Source: Vibrio sp. Y2-5
GTDB lineage: Bacteria > Pseudomonadota > Gammaproteobacteria > Enterobacterales > Vibrionaceae
DNA length: 64,000 bases
Assembly (NCBI RefSeq): GCF_014596725.1
Contig: NZ_JACVEG010000008.1
Location: 132,020 to 196,019, forward strand
Reading direction: 5' to 3'
Under the pieces are notes generated by a model, which did no database searches, had not been told where the DNA came from, and saw nothing but the letters and a program-made list of their open reading frames with translations. Below, piece by piece: positions 45,114-53,785 of the stretch. A program made the position numbers and the translations under genes. Each line of letters starts with the position of its first letter. Position 1 is the stretch's first letter.

Positions 45114-45467
45114 TTGAAAGTTTATATAGAACACAATAATGTTTCGATAATTCCGGGAATCAAAACCGTCAGAAACCTAGAACTTGTCATTTCTAATGCA
45201 AATCCAATAACCAAAGCCTTTAACTGCTACGCCTTAGCGATAAAAAGTGGTAAACACTGGCAACTTTTAAATGAAAATTGTTCTCCTGTTAACAAACAGG
45301 CAATTGTTAATGGGGACGTAGTAGAGCAACACATTAAAATGTACAGTTCCGAAGATGAATGCGTTAATCAGTTGTCTAGCTTAAACAACCAACATCTTGA
45401 TTCTACATACGCAATTTTCAATCTAAAAAGGGAAGGGGCAACAGCGGTTTTCGTAAAGGTTTGTTGA
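45114..45467 (+). CDS. Hypothetical protein, 117 aa
   Basis: Not recognised. Start is a TTG at 45114 after AAGAGAC. Soluble, beta-rich. Follows the transfer operon after 45 bp and may be its last gene. Confidence 0.6.
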   Translation: MKVYIEHNNVSIIPGIKTVRNLELVISNANPITKAFNCYALAIKSGKHWQLLNENCSPVNKQAIVNGDVVEQHIKMYSSEDECVNQLSSLNNQHLDSTYAIFNLKREGATAVFVKVC

Positions 45468-45790
45468 TTTAAACCCAAATAAATAGGATTCGTTCTAGGA
45501 ATATTACCAAATACACAAATCGAGGTTACAACCCTTTAAACTCCTTTTATTCATCATTTAAACTGAAGGGTGACTAAAGTTAGGCGGACTTTTACAAACT
45601 AAACCCAAAACCGCAGGACTCAATTCAAAAATTAGCCACCGGAGTTGTTTCAGCTTTGGAGGCTAATTCCAAGTAAACAAGCACAGTGAAACACACTTAT
45701 CCTGAAGATTGACAAGCTCATATAAAGAGTAGAGTAGACCTCAAGTTACACAGAAAGTTGAAACTCTTATTCCCAATTAATGAGGTCAAA
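45468..45790 (+). other. Intergenic region, 323 bp
   Basis: No gene. It contains a long imperfect hairpin, AATTAGCC (45630-45637) with GGCTAATT (45661-45668) extended inward by ACC and GGA, and promoter copy 18. Confidence 0.55.
45709..45735 (+). promoter_or_regulatory. 15-bp-spacer promoter, copy 18 (for gene at 45791)
   Basis: TTGACA at 45709-45714, 15 bp, TAGAGT at 45730-45735. Confidence 0.58.
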
Positions 45791-46201
45791 ATGGATAAAA
45801 TCACTAAGGTCACACCACAAGTATGTGACCAAATGCGAGTTGAACTAAACCAAGCTCTAAAGGTACTAGGCGACAAATTCGGAGTTACTTTTGTATTGGG
45901 TAATATGACTTATTCCGATATCGACTTTTCAACAAAGTTGCAAATGAAAGTCGGCCAAGGTGAAGAGTTGGAACGTAAAATCTGGAATGAATACAGCTGG
46001 TCTCATGGTTTTGAAGATAAAGATTTTGGTTCCGAGTTTACGATTAGCGGCAGAACTGCGGTTGTAAGTGGCTATAAACCAAAAGCTCGGCAAAACAAAA
46101 TCCGCTTTTACTTTAAAGGCGACTCATCAAAACAATACACCACTTCTGTATCTGAGCTAAAAAAAGCATTTACACGTCGCGATGCGACAGCAAGTGCTTA
46201 A
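45791..46201 (+). CDS. Hypothetical protein, 136 aa
   Basis: Not recognised. ATG 45791 follows GAGG; an upstream in-frame TTG at 45758 lacks a binding site. Basic C-terminus. A hairpin follows at 46220. Confidence 0.68.
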   Translation: MDKITKVTPQVCDQMRVELNQALKVLGDKFGVTFVLGNMTYSDIDFSTKLQMKVGQGEELERKIWNEYSWSHGFEDKDFGSEFTISGRTAVVSGYKPKARQNKIRFYFKGDSSKQYTTSVSELKKAFTRRDATASA

Positions 46202-46219
46202 CCACAACATTCATCACAG

Positions 46220-46240
46220 GGCTGGATGCTACCACCAGCC
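46220..46240 (+). terminator. Weak terminator-like hairpin
   Basis: GGCTGG (46220-46225) pairs with CCAGCC (46235-46240); few T follow. Confidence 0.45.
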
Positions 46241-46325
46241 TTAAATCTTCATTTTGTAAAAATCTAACCCCTGTGATTTTTACATCGAACCATGAGCATA
46301 AAAATCAAAACTATAAGGTACCCAA

Positions 46326-46778
46326 ATGATAATTACTGATTCGTTACAATCCGCCCATGCAACATTCAGCATCAACCCGAATGACGAGACATTTAAAAAC
46401 TTTATTCAAGTAGCCTATGCTGAATTGGGGGAATCACGAGTTAATGACTGTATGAAATTCTATGAAATCTTCGGTAATTCGAACCTAACTGACTTCTACA
46501 CGAATAAAGAAGTCATGGACACCGTGAACCTTGAACCTTTAATGAATGAGAGAGACCTTAATTCTGTCGCTCAAGAATTCAGCGGATGTATCACCCTTTC
46601 AGAAGCGACAACGAAAGCTGGAGATAAAGTTATCTCAGCAGCCCGCCGCTTAGCCCAGTTTTCAACATCTTCATTCTGCATTGTGATTCCAGACGAAACC
46701 GATTCTGTTTGGGATGGAGAGGGTGCAGGTGAATGGGTGCCCGCTATGGTTTACGTTCCAAACAATGAAATATGGTGA
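46326..46778 (+). CDS. Hypothetical protein, 150 aa
   Basis: Not recognised. Acidic. Starts after ATAAGGT. The C-terminal piece SVWDGEGAGEWVPAMVYV is Trp/Gly rich. The 46795 gene follows after 16 bp, so an operon is likely. Confidence 0.66.
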   Translation: MIITDSLQSAHATFSINPNDETFKNFIQVAYAELGESRVNDCMKFYEIFGNSNLTDFYTNKEVMDTVNLEPLMNERDLNSVAQEFSGCITLSEATTKAGDKVISAARRLAQFSTSSFCIVIPDETDSVWDGEGAGEWVPAMVYVPNNEIW

Positions 46779-46794
46779 TCATAAGGGGTAAACA

Positions 46795-47154
46795 ATGCAA
46801 CTATCAATTACTGAAATAGACGGTGAAATGCATGTTTTACAGGTAGGGACTAACTTCAGAACGGCGTTTTCCCTTGCTGTTAAAGATGAAATCGCGCTGG
46901 TGGTTGATACCACTAATGGTAGAAACCTCACGACCGTTACAAATAGCGCTGAAATGACAATTGAAGCAATTAAGGTAAAGCTGGGGCGATTACCATCTCA
47001 AATTATCTATCGGGATACTGATTTTTGCTGGAGTAGACTAAATCACGATGGAACTAAATTTAGTGGATTTTCACCTCTAAAACATGGCGTTATAGGTGAT
47101 GGGATAACCGCACAACAAGCTTTTGACATCGTTTCAATTAAAACGATTCATTGA
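46795..47154 (+). CDS. Hypothetical protein, 119 aa
   Basis: Not recognised. AAGGGG precedes the ATG. Beta-rich N-terminus. Second gene of the 46326 pair. Confidence 0.66.
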   Translation: MQLSITEIDGEMHVLQVGTNFRTAFSLAVKDEIALVVDTTNGRNLTTVTNSAEMTIEAIKVKLGRLPSQIIYRDTDFCWSRLNHDGTKFSGFSPLKHGVIGDGITAQQAFDIVSIKTIH

Positions 47155-47268
47155 CAAATTTAACCCAAAATAATGTGATTCATTGTTTTTAATCAGTTAA
47201 TCACACTAAAATATTGATAAGCATGTGTTCAATTCAGTATCCTTACATCACAGTTAGCTTAATACCGA

Positions 47269-47544
47269 ATGATCAAAATGGAAAATCCAACGTTTACTGA
47301 TAGTCACATAGGTGGTAATGGAATCTTACTTGGCTTAGTTATACTGCTTGGTTCCATCATTTTGTATGTTTTAAAAATCATACCTCTCTGGCTTTGCGCT
47401 GAAGATAGTCTTGCCGCTGTTATCCTTATTTTTTGTATTTTTAAGTTCCGAAAAGGCTTATTTCAAACGATGGTAGAAAAGGGATTTCCAGAACAAACGG
47501 CATTCGAATCAACCAGAATAAAAGTCCTCTTCCTAAAGCTGTAA
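47269..47544 (+). CDS. Small membrane protein, 91 aa
   Basis: Not recognised. Two hydrophobic segments near residues 18-40 and 45-60 (LLGLVILLGSIILYVLKII, AAVILIFCIF). Start is ATG 47269 or 47278; no strong ribosome-binding site. Confidence 0.58.
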   Translation: MIKMENPTFTDSHIGGNGILLGLVILLGSIILYVLKIIPLWLCAEDSLAAVILIFCIFKFRKGLFQTMVEKGFPEQTAFESTRIKVLFLKL

Positions 47545-47564
47545 TGTCGCACAGGTGAATCAAA

Positions 47565-47693
47565 TTGAAGCTACTTATATCAATACTTCTTCTCGCTGGT
47601 TTACTGGGGTATCTATTTTATGATGCAAGCAATACTCCAAACTGCAACCCAACCGAGTATCTTTGTCTAGATGGAATAAAACTCCACCCCTAA
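47565..47693 (+). CDS. Very small secreted or membrane-anchored protein, 42 aa
   Basis: TTG 47565 with AGGTGA seven bases upstream. MKLLISILLLAGLLGYLFYD forms an N-terminal membrane anchor or signal; the remainder has two Cys (NCNPTEYLCLDG) that could pair outside the cytoplasm. Too short to classify. Confidence 0.45.
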   Translation: MKLLISILLLAGLLGYLFYDASNTPNCNPTEYLCLDGIKLHP

Positions 47694-48027
47694 AAATAAC
47701 TGGCTATATCCTATACAACGCCAACAATTCAATCCTTCCCCCTTAAGTTTAAATAGTCCAATTCGTGGAAACACGGTTAGGCTTAGCATTGTTTCTTTCG
47801 TTAAGGTGAACCTGAGCTGGAGGATATTTACGCAAAACAAAGTGACATACGAGAAGGCTTTGATATTTGATAAAAGAGAACTACCAAACTCTTTCCTACT
47901 AACTCTCCAATAACCATCTTATCGTAATTCCCGAATGTAAAGCATCAATAGGCTACTCACCCAAGATTGACTAGCCGGTGATCAAACTACAATACCTTCA
48001 AAGCAATTATATTAGTGGGTAGACGTA
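47694..48027 (+). other. Intergenic region, 334 bp
   Basis: No gene seen. The only recognisable element is promoter copy 19 at its right end. Confidence 0.5.
47967..47993 (+). promoter_or_regulatory. 15-bp-spacer promoter, copy 19 (for gene at 48028)
   Basis: TTGACT at 47967-47972, 15 bp, TACAAT at 47988-47993. Confidence 0.62.
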
Positions 48028-48510
48028 GTGAAGATTAGTTCCAAAACTCACCAAAACGGATATAAGCCCGTAGGAAAGAAAATTGGTAACAATGTATGGT
48101 TTCACATCCAATACGTGGATCTATTGCTCTCTGAGCCCGAAAAAGCCCTAGTTCAAAATGCTTTGGTTAGAGAAGTTCCAGAAGCAAACATCATCCGACT
48201 TGATCTAAAAACAAGAAAATTGATTCTCATCAGCTGTCCAACCTTCGATACGGACAATGAACCACGTATAGCTTATTCATTTGACATCAACAAAGGGAAG
48301 CGGACTGCCTATCGCAGCAACGAGCCAATTTACCATCAGAAATTCCTATTTGTGAAACCGGACTACCTTGGTTTTGATTACCAAGAGGCGGTAGATCGCG
48401 CTGCAACTTGGAAAGCAATGGCTGTAGGAGAAGGTCGGTCGTTCTATCTAAAGATTGGAAGGCAAAACTTTTGGTCTGACTGGCTCTATCAAGTCGGAAT
48501 TACCGTTTAG
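48028..48510 (+). CDS. Hypothetical protein, 160 aa
   Basis: Not recognised. GTG start with GGGT upstream. Basic and aromatic-rich, with a beta-rich pattern; might bind nucleic acid, but no motif proves it. Confidence 0.64.
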   Translation: MKISSKTHQNGYKPVGKKIGNNVWFHIQYVDLLLSEPEKALVQNALVREVPEANIIRLDLKTRKLILISCPTFDTDNEPRIAYSFDINKGKRTAYRSNEPIYHQKFLFVKPDYLGFDYQEAVDRAATWKAMAVGEGRSFYLKIGRQNFWSDWLYQVGITV

Positions 48511-48578
48511 TGATACCAACGAACGGAACCTAAATTATAACCAAGTAAAATAAACTAAAACAGAGAGGTTAATCCCCA

Positions 48579-48818
48579 ATGGAAGTCATTATTAAAAATA
48601 GCGGCACAAAGAGTATCAAGACCATTTTAGTACGGGGGTCTACAGAGAAAGTAAAGACTGCTGTTGAACTCATTAATGCACAGAGAATCCAATACCGCCT
48701 CGATTACACGGACTTTACGCCAATTGGAGAAAATCAAGCTGAAGCTGAGTACATGACCCATAGAAGTGATCACAAAAAAGCAGCTGAGTTTATGCGAGAA
48801 ATCGTTAATTCCATTTAA
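48579..48818 (+). CDS. Hypothetical protein, 79 aa
   Basis: Not recognised. GAGAGG precedes the ATG. Small alpha/beta protein, 70 bp after the 48028 gene. Confidence 0.62.
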   Translation: MEVIIKNSGTKSIKTILVRGSTEKVKTAVELINAQRIQYRLDYTDFTPIGENQAEAEYMTHRSDHKKAAEFMREIVNSI

Positions 48819-48850
48819 ACCACAGCGTTGCGCGAGCCACACCATAAACA

Positions 48851-48896
48851 CTATCTAAATGTAGGATAATCAATTCGAATTCTCACATTTAGATAG
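48851..48896. repeat. Perfect 12-bp inverted repeat upstream of the PRTRC genes
   Basis: CTATCTAAATGT (48851-48862) and ACATTTAGATAG (48885-48896) flank a 22-base loop that contains its own AATTCGAATT palindrome. There is no T-run. A further stem, GTTCTG/CAGAAC, lies at 48911-48925. Confidence 0.7.
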
Positions 48897-49008
48897 TCGC
48901 CAAAGATTAAGTTCTGTTGCAGAACAGTTGGTCACAATTAATAAAAGCCCACTCAGCCAAGTGGAATTGATGACAACCTTATCACTTCAATCATTCACTA
49001 TTGCAACC

Positions 49009-49035
49009 TTGACCGCTATATAGAACGTGCATAAT
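49009..49035 (+). promoter_or_regulatory. 15-bp-spacer promoter, copy 20 (for PRTRC ParB)
   Basis: TTGACC at 49009-49014, 15 bp, CATAAT at 49030-49035. Confidence 0.62.
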
Positions 49036-49082
49036 AGCTTCATAAACAAGGCTAACGCCATGTACTAATCAAGGAGCAATCA

Positions 49083-50852
49083 ATGAGCACAGTAGCAGTT
49101 AATGCACCAGTAGAAACAACAGGAAATACCTCACAAAGAGCAGACAAGCTTGTCTATTTGGATCCATCGAAGGTTCGCCGCGCTGTATTCGGGAACCCAC
49201 GACAAACCACTAATCCTGAAAAACGTGAAGAATTGAAGCAATCAATCACGGCTGCGGGTTATGTTCATACTCCTATTTGGGCACGACCAATACTAGGTAT
49301 ATCTGAAGATGATGAAGTTGAAATCATCGCTGGTAACACCCGTTTGGATATTGCCCTTGAAATCCCACTACCACTTATTCCGGTACTGATTAAATACGGT
49401 TTAACTGACACAGAAGCCTACGAGCTGGCGGTTAGTGAAAATACAGACCGTGTTCAAATGTCATTGATCGATGAAGCTCAAGGACTAAAAACCATAGTAA
49501 CTAATTGCGGTGGCGATATTGCAGCTGCATGTAGTCGTATGGGCTGGCCTGAGTCAAAATTCCGTAAAGCACTTCAACTGTTAAAAGCAACAAAAAAAGT
49601 GTTATCGCTGGTTGGTGTTAAGAATCTAAACGGATTTACGTTAACTGAAGGACATGCAGCACTACTCGCCCTTATTACCCCAACACTGCAAGATCGTTTA
49701 GTTGACTCTGTCATACATGAAAAACTATCAGTTGGTCAGCTAAACAACAGTTTGAAAAGCAAGATTAAACAGCCCATTAACAAAGCCGTGTTTTGCACTA
49801 AAGAGTGTTCGGAATGCGAATACAACTCTAGCCAGCAAACAGCACTGTTACCGGCTTTAGGATTCGATAACGATCTTTGTACTAATCCTTTATGTTACCA
49901 GACTAAAACAAATACACATTTTGAAGAACAACAGAAGGTTATGACCGAAGAATACGGGAAAGTTGTTCTTAAGTCAGCCATTCAGGGCAGCATGACGGTT
50001 AATGAAGCAATGGTAGGTAAGGAACAATTTTCTGCCTGTAAAGGGTGTGACAAGTTATGCGCCGTACTTAACGATAAAACTGAAATGGGGCAGGGTCAGA
50101 TTGTTGAGAACCAATGCATTAAGGTGTCTTGCTTTAAAGAGAAGACACAAGCTCACATGCTTGCCAGTTCAAAGAAAACAACCCAAGAACCAGAGGTTGA
50201 GTCAAGTGGTGACGGTAACGCTGCCGATAAATCTAAGACCAAAGGGTCGGGTAAAGCAACGAGTAAAGGCAAGGCAACCGTAGATGCGCCAATTCAAGCC
50301 CCTAAACGCTGCATTGTCACGGCTCAAAAAGCAGTGCGCGAGATTGCTGGACAGCAGCTTATAGAGAACCATCCAAGTTACACGTTAGCTATCACCGTTG
50401 CCTCCCTGCATTCAGCATTAGGCAAGGGCAGCATTGAACGTTGTTTAGAGCCGTTAATTACGCAATCACTGAGGAAACTTGAAAAGTTACACCAAGAGGC
50501 AATTACTGAACTCACCTTCGCGTTCCAAAGTCCTCACCATTTGAACATGGAACGCATTGTAATTCAGTCAGGCAAAAAACTCGTATCGGATTTACCAGCA
50601 CTAGTTAAGACAAACTGGGAACCAACGAGTGAAAACCTAACTGAAATGACCAAACAGTTACGATTACTAGTGCTCGATGAATCAGGATTTGCGGCGGCTT
50701 TCAAAGATAAGCATTCTGAAAAAGAGTATTACTCGCTGACCAATGAAAACACCGATGTTCAAGTAGCTAAAATTCTCAAGTTTCAATTTGATTGGGAAAA
50801 TTACGCACCAAGTTTCCATGTAAATGCCATCGATAATCAAACCTATAGCTAG
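49083..50852 (+). CDS. PRTRC system ParB-family protein
   Basis: First gene of the PRTRC (ParB-related, ThiF-related) cassette. A ParB-type nuclease-fold domain spans residues about 25-140 (VEIIAGNTRLDIA, ENTDRVQMS), followed by a helical DNA-binding-like part. Residues about 238-360 contain a Cys cluster (CTKECSEC, CTNPLC, CKGCDKLC, CIKVSC), typical of PRTRC ParB proteins. A low-complexity linker (about 362-400) leads to a C-terminal helical part. It has its own regulon promoter and ATCAAGGAG ribosome-binding site. The biological role of PRTRC systems is not established; ParB similarity suggests DNA binding or nucleotide hydrolysis. Confidence 0.85.
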   Translation: MSTVAVNAPVETTGNTSQRADKLVYLDPSKVRRAVFGNPRQTTNPEKREELKQSITAAGYVHTPIWARPILGISEDDEVEIIAGNTRLDIALEIPLPLIPVLIKYGLTDTEAYELAVSENTDRVQMSLIDEAQGLKTIVTNCGGDIAAACSRMGWPESKFRKALQLLKATKKVLSLVGVKNLNGFTLTEGHAALLALITPTLQDRLVDSVIHEKLSVGQLNNSLKSKIKQPINKAVFCTKECSECEYNSSQQTALLPALGFDNDLCTNPLCYQTKTNTHFEEQQKVMTEEYGKVVLKSAIQGSMTVNEAMVGKEQFSACKGCDKLCAVLNDKTEMGQGQIVENQCIKVSCFKEKTQAHMLASSKKTTQEPEVESSGDGNAADKSKTKGSGKATSKGKATVDAPIQAPKRCIVTAQKAVREIAGQQLIENHPSYTLAITVASLHSALGKGSIERCLEPLITQSLRKLEKLHQEAITELTFAFQSPHHLNMERIVIQSGKKLVSDLPALVKTNWEPTSENLTEMTKQLRLLVLDESGFAAAFKDKHSEKEYYSLTNENTDVQVAKILKFQFDWENYAPSFHVNAIDNQTYS

Positions 50853-50879
50853 ACAGCTTCTGGTGTGGTCAATACAACC

Positions 50880-50906
50880 TTGACCACACCATCAAATCAG
50901 TAAGAT
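50880..50906 (+). promoter_or_regulatory. 15-bp-spacer promoter, copy 21 (for PRTRC E)
   Basis: TTGACC at 50880-50885, 15 bp, TAAGAT at 50901-50906. Confidence 0.62.
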
Positions 50907-50943
50907 TAAGTCATCAAATCAATCCCATTAAGGAATTCGAAAC

Positions 50944-51342
50944 ATGTTAGAACAGCTACTTAATTTTGATGAAGTGACACTAAGTATCACTACATCACCA
51001 AATGGTCAGAAGAACGTGGTAGTTATGCCTAAAGGTTTATCTGCACAAGTTATTACTGGCACGAAAGAAAGCGTCCATCTAATGAAAGCAGATATGGAAC
51101 GTTATCTTAATGCTGTAGTCGGTATCCGTACTTCTTCAAATACCGATACAGCGATTGCAGTGAGCAAAGATAAAGCGGTAACAGGAACAACTACTGTGGG
51201 TGAACAAACGCCAACGACTACGAAGACTGAGAAAAATGAAGTTCTAAGTCAACTTGAGCAAGTAGCCGAGCAAGACCTACAAATTGACGATACTCAGATG
51301 GGTTTTGACGATATCTTAAACAACGCATTTAACCTGAGCTAA
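50944..51342 (+). CDS. PRTRC system protein E-like
   Basis: 132 residues. An N-terminal beta-rich segment (VTLSITTSPNGQKNVVVMPKGL) then a helix, a Thr-rich linker and an acidic tail. Length, segment order and position beside ParB and protein C fit PRTRC protein E, a family without known function. Usually E precedes ParB; here it follows. Assignment rests on context plus weak pattern. Confidence 0.6.
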   Translation: MLEQLLNFDEVTLSITTSPNGQKNVVVMPKGLSAQVITGTKESVHLMKADMERYLNAVVGIRTSSNTDTAIAVSKDKAVTGTTTVGEQTPTTTKTEKNEVLSQLEQVAEQDLQIDDTQMGFDDILNNAFNLS

Positions 51343-51374
51343 TTGAAAAATTAATAAACAAGGAGTACCAAATC

Positions 51375-51593
51375 ATGGCAACTGTAGCAATCACTGAACG
51401 CTTCTTTCAAATCGGTTCGGCAAAAATTAAAGACCAATTTCCTCAATTACCGTTCGAAAAAGCAATTGAATTTTTGTCAAAGCAATATCCACAAATTCGC
51501 CACACTCGCATGTACGAAGCGGATGCCGTAGCCCAAGAAGACGGATCTTTACTCTACGAAGTGCCACTCCTAAAAGTTGCTACAAACGGTTAA
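51375..51593 (+). CDS. PRTRC system protein C, ubiquitin-like
   Basis: 72 residues. The pattern FFQIGSAKIKDQFPQL, AIEFLSKQYPQI and the end VATNG fit PRTRC protein C, equivalent to the Prok_Ub beta-grasp family (PF14454) that comparative studies placed with E1- and E2-like genes. It ends in Gly rather than Gly-Gly. Strong ACAAGGAG ribosome-binding site. If it behaves like a ubiquitin-like modifier, ThiF would activate its C-terminus; this has to be inferred, since conjugation by PRTRC is not proven. Confidence 0.72.
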   Translation: MATVAITERFFQIGSAKIKDQFPQLPFEKAIEFLSKQYPQIRHTRMYEADAVAQEDGSLLYEVPLLKVATNG

Positions 51594-51643
51594 AAGGCGG
51601 TAAGGGAAGGTGAATCAATGAACGTACGTAATGAGGCAAAGAA

Positions 51644-52981
51644 ATGGTATCTACAGCAACAGAAGTTAACTACTCAGGCAGCAATCCAACGCCAAAATTT
51701 TTTGAAAATACGAGTGGAAAACACGCAAGTACTCAACCTTGCGCCAGATCCAGAAACTGCGTTACTAGTTTTAGCGATGAAGTTAAATCCCTAAAAAGTC
51801 TATTACGTACGCACGAAAAGACGTTCCCTTACCATTACTTTACCACTTCTGGTGTAGAGACTCCTGTTGAAAGTGTGGAGATGAAAACCTTTCTTCAACT
51901 GGCTGAGTACGCTGAAGAACTTGGTATTCAAGCTGATTTGGAAGTCATTTTACAGGCTAACACCATTACTGACGTTTCATCATTCCTAAATGCTGCGCTG
52001 GTGGAAATCCATAAACGAATCATGGTGAAAATCGATGATGGTGTTCAGAAACAAACTGAATCCGCTTTGAAAGCTTTAAAAGCGTACGGATATTCCGATG
52101 TTGCCAACTTTGCTAAATTTCACGATGACCGCAAAACCAACGCAAAACTGGCTGCAACTCCCGACCTTTTGTTTTCTAATGAAAATGAGCTAGGAAGCAG
52201 TGATGGCTTATATCTAGCATTAGATTTCTCTAACGTTGATATCTCGCAGATCAATGGCAGTGACTCGATGTTAGGAATGTACTGTTATCAAGAGCTTGAG
52301 CAACTCAGTACAACAGCCTATTTCGTCACAGATAAAGACGCTATTTACTATAGTGCAGACTACTGTTTTATCATCGAGAGTGATGAAGACAACGAGCTTA
52401 CCAACTTAACTACGACAGACGAGGTTTTAGATTTTGCGATTGGTAAAGACTTACATGATGAATTAGGTCTAGATGAAAATGATTTTCGTGACGCTTATTG
52501 GAGTACTGCAAGTGCAATCGCAACAGCCAATTTCAAGAAATCTGCCTCTGCAAACTATATTTCTACGATGCCAAAAGAGTATAAGCCTTTAGTCGACTGG
52601 TTCAGAGAACAGGCTGAAATACTCAATTTGGAAAAAATAGCAGATAACGAGGAACTATCCAAACATGCGAAATTCCTCTCTGCTGAAGGTCACTACGTTT
52701 CCTTAGAGTTTTACCTTCGCGACCCTGATTGTGTAGAAGTGGTACAAGCCTGTTTTAATGAATTTATGGAGCTTGCATCCTCGGTAACAAAAATCTGCAT
52801 CTCAGAAATGTCCTTAGATGAAGTTATTGACACTGTCGTTAATATCGCTCTAGCTCGAAACGTGTTTGAAATTTTTGAATCATTTTCAGTAATTGGCAGA
52901 ATTGAGGAAGTTTTTTACCTTGACCGTATAGAAGAACTAAATTGGAGTCAGTATTTAGGTCTTCCTGCTATTTTTGATTAA
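51644..52981 (+). CDS. PRTRC system protein F-like
   Basis: 445 residues, soluble. Position between C and B, length, and the C-terminal pattern of a conserved helix (VIDTVVNIALARNVFEIFESFSVIG, in two pieces) fit PRTRC protein F, whose role is unknown. The first 45 residues are Ser/Thr/Asn rich and look disordered. A second frame beginning at ATG 51618 with a strong GGGAAGGTGA site overlaps this start and runs to 51791, so the actual start of F could be further in. Confidence 0.58.
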   Translation: MVSTATEVNYSGSNPTPKFFENTSGKHASTQPCARSRNCVTSFSDEVKSLKSLLRTHEKTFPYHYFTTSGVETPVESVEMKTFLQLAEYAEELGIQADLEVILQANTITDVSSFLNAALVEIHKRIMVKIDDGVQKQTESALKALKAYGYSDVANFAKFHDDRKTNAKLAATPDLLFSNENELGSSDGLYLALDFSNVDISQINGSDSMLGMYCYQELEQLSTTAYFVTDKDAIYYSADYCFIIESDEDNELTNLTTTDEVLDFAIGKDLHDELGLDENDFRDAYWSTASAIATANFKKSASANYISTMPKEYKPLVDWFREQAEILNLEKIADNEELSKHAKFLSAEGHYVSLEFYLRDPDCVEVVQACFNEFMELASSVTKICISEMSLDEVIDTVVNIALARNVFEIFESFSVIGRIEEVFYLDRIEELNWSQYLGLPAIFD

Positions 52982-52991
52982 CGCACCAAGA

Positions 52992-53018
52992 TTGACTGAC
53001 TCAGGCGATTGTTAGAAT
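52992..53018 (+). promoter_or_regulatory. 15-bp-spacer promoter, copy 22 (for PRTRC B and ThiF)
   Basis: TTGACT at 52992-52997, 15 bp, TAGAAT at 53013-53018. Confidence 0.62.
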
Positions 53019-53051
53019 AAGAGCATCAAAGACAGATACTGAGGCAAGAAA

Positions 53052-53768
53052 ATGATCGGATGCCAAGCAATTCAAATTAAAAATAATGATTCTAAACCAG
53101 TCACTATGAAACAAATATTCATAGTTGAGAGCATCAATTCCAATAAGTTTGTTACTCAGTACACTGAAACGAATGGCAAGCTATCAACAGGTTCAATCTT
53201 GAATGCTGAGCAATTCATTGACGCAGTTGCTCAATTAAAAAAAGAGAATAATGCGAGTGGGGCAAGCCGCTGCAAAGCCAATATTATAGACCCTCGCATC
53301 CTCGTTGATGACATTAAAAAGCTAGTTTGGACTTATACGCCAGAACCAGACCAAATTCTTTATTACAGCCACGGTTCACATGGTTTCGTGGGTAAAATTC
53401 ATTGGCCGACATTCATTTTTAAAAGAATGGGTAGCCGTCTTTTTATTGGTGTCATTCAAAGCAAAAACAAACGTCCTACCGCAGATACTCGCGTCTACTA
53501 CGCGCCTCTGCCAAATATTTCTAATATGGGTTCTATTTGTCTCGGTTCTGCGCGTCTACCAAAGAACAACGACATTGATGCTATAAGCAAAGCATACCTC
53601 GACAGCACCAAAACCCATTTTGGTCACACTGCTTTCTTTAGAAATAAGAAAGTGCCAAGTGCAGCTCAATATGCGAACTGGCTTAAAAGTAAAGAGAAAG
53701 AGCCTGTACGTGTGAGTGAACTAGCCGTCATGGGTACTGTTTCTGATTTTATTCTAAAAGCCATGTAG
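53052..53768 (+). CDS. PRTRC system protein B, E2-like
   Basis: 238 residues. The core YYSHGSHGFVGKIHWPTFIF, then YYAPLPNISNMGSICLGSARLP, matches PRTRC protein B, equivalent to the Prok-E2_D family (PF14460). Cys in SICLG is the conserved cysteine expected to carry a thioester if it works as an E2. The later FGHTAFF is also conserved in the family. GAGG seven bases before the ATG. It is followed at 18 bp by ThiF, as in other PRTRC cassettes. Confidence 0.8.
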   Translation: MIGCQAIQIKNNDSKPVTMKQIFIVESINSNKFVTQYTETNGKLSTGSILNAEQFIDAVAQLKKENNASGASRCKANIIDPRILVDDIKKLVWTYTPEPDQILYYSHGSHGFVGKIHWPTFIFKRMGSRLFIGVIQSKNKRPTADTRVYYAPLPNISNMGSICLGSARLPKNNDIDAISKAYLDSTKTHFGHTAFFRNKKVPSAAQYANWLKSKEKEPVRVSELAVMGTVSDFILKAM

Positions 53769-53785
53769 CGATAGGGGTATACATA

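Noticed and set aside
48913..48927. LexA-like site CTGTTGCAGAACAG
   Set aside because: The gap between CTGT and ACAG is 6 bp instead of 8, so it does not fit a LexA box.
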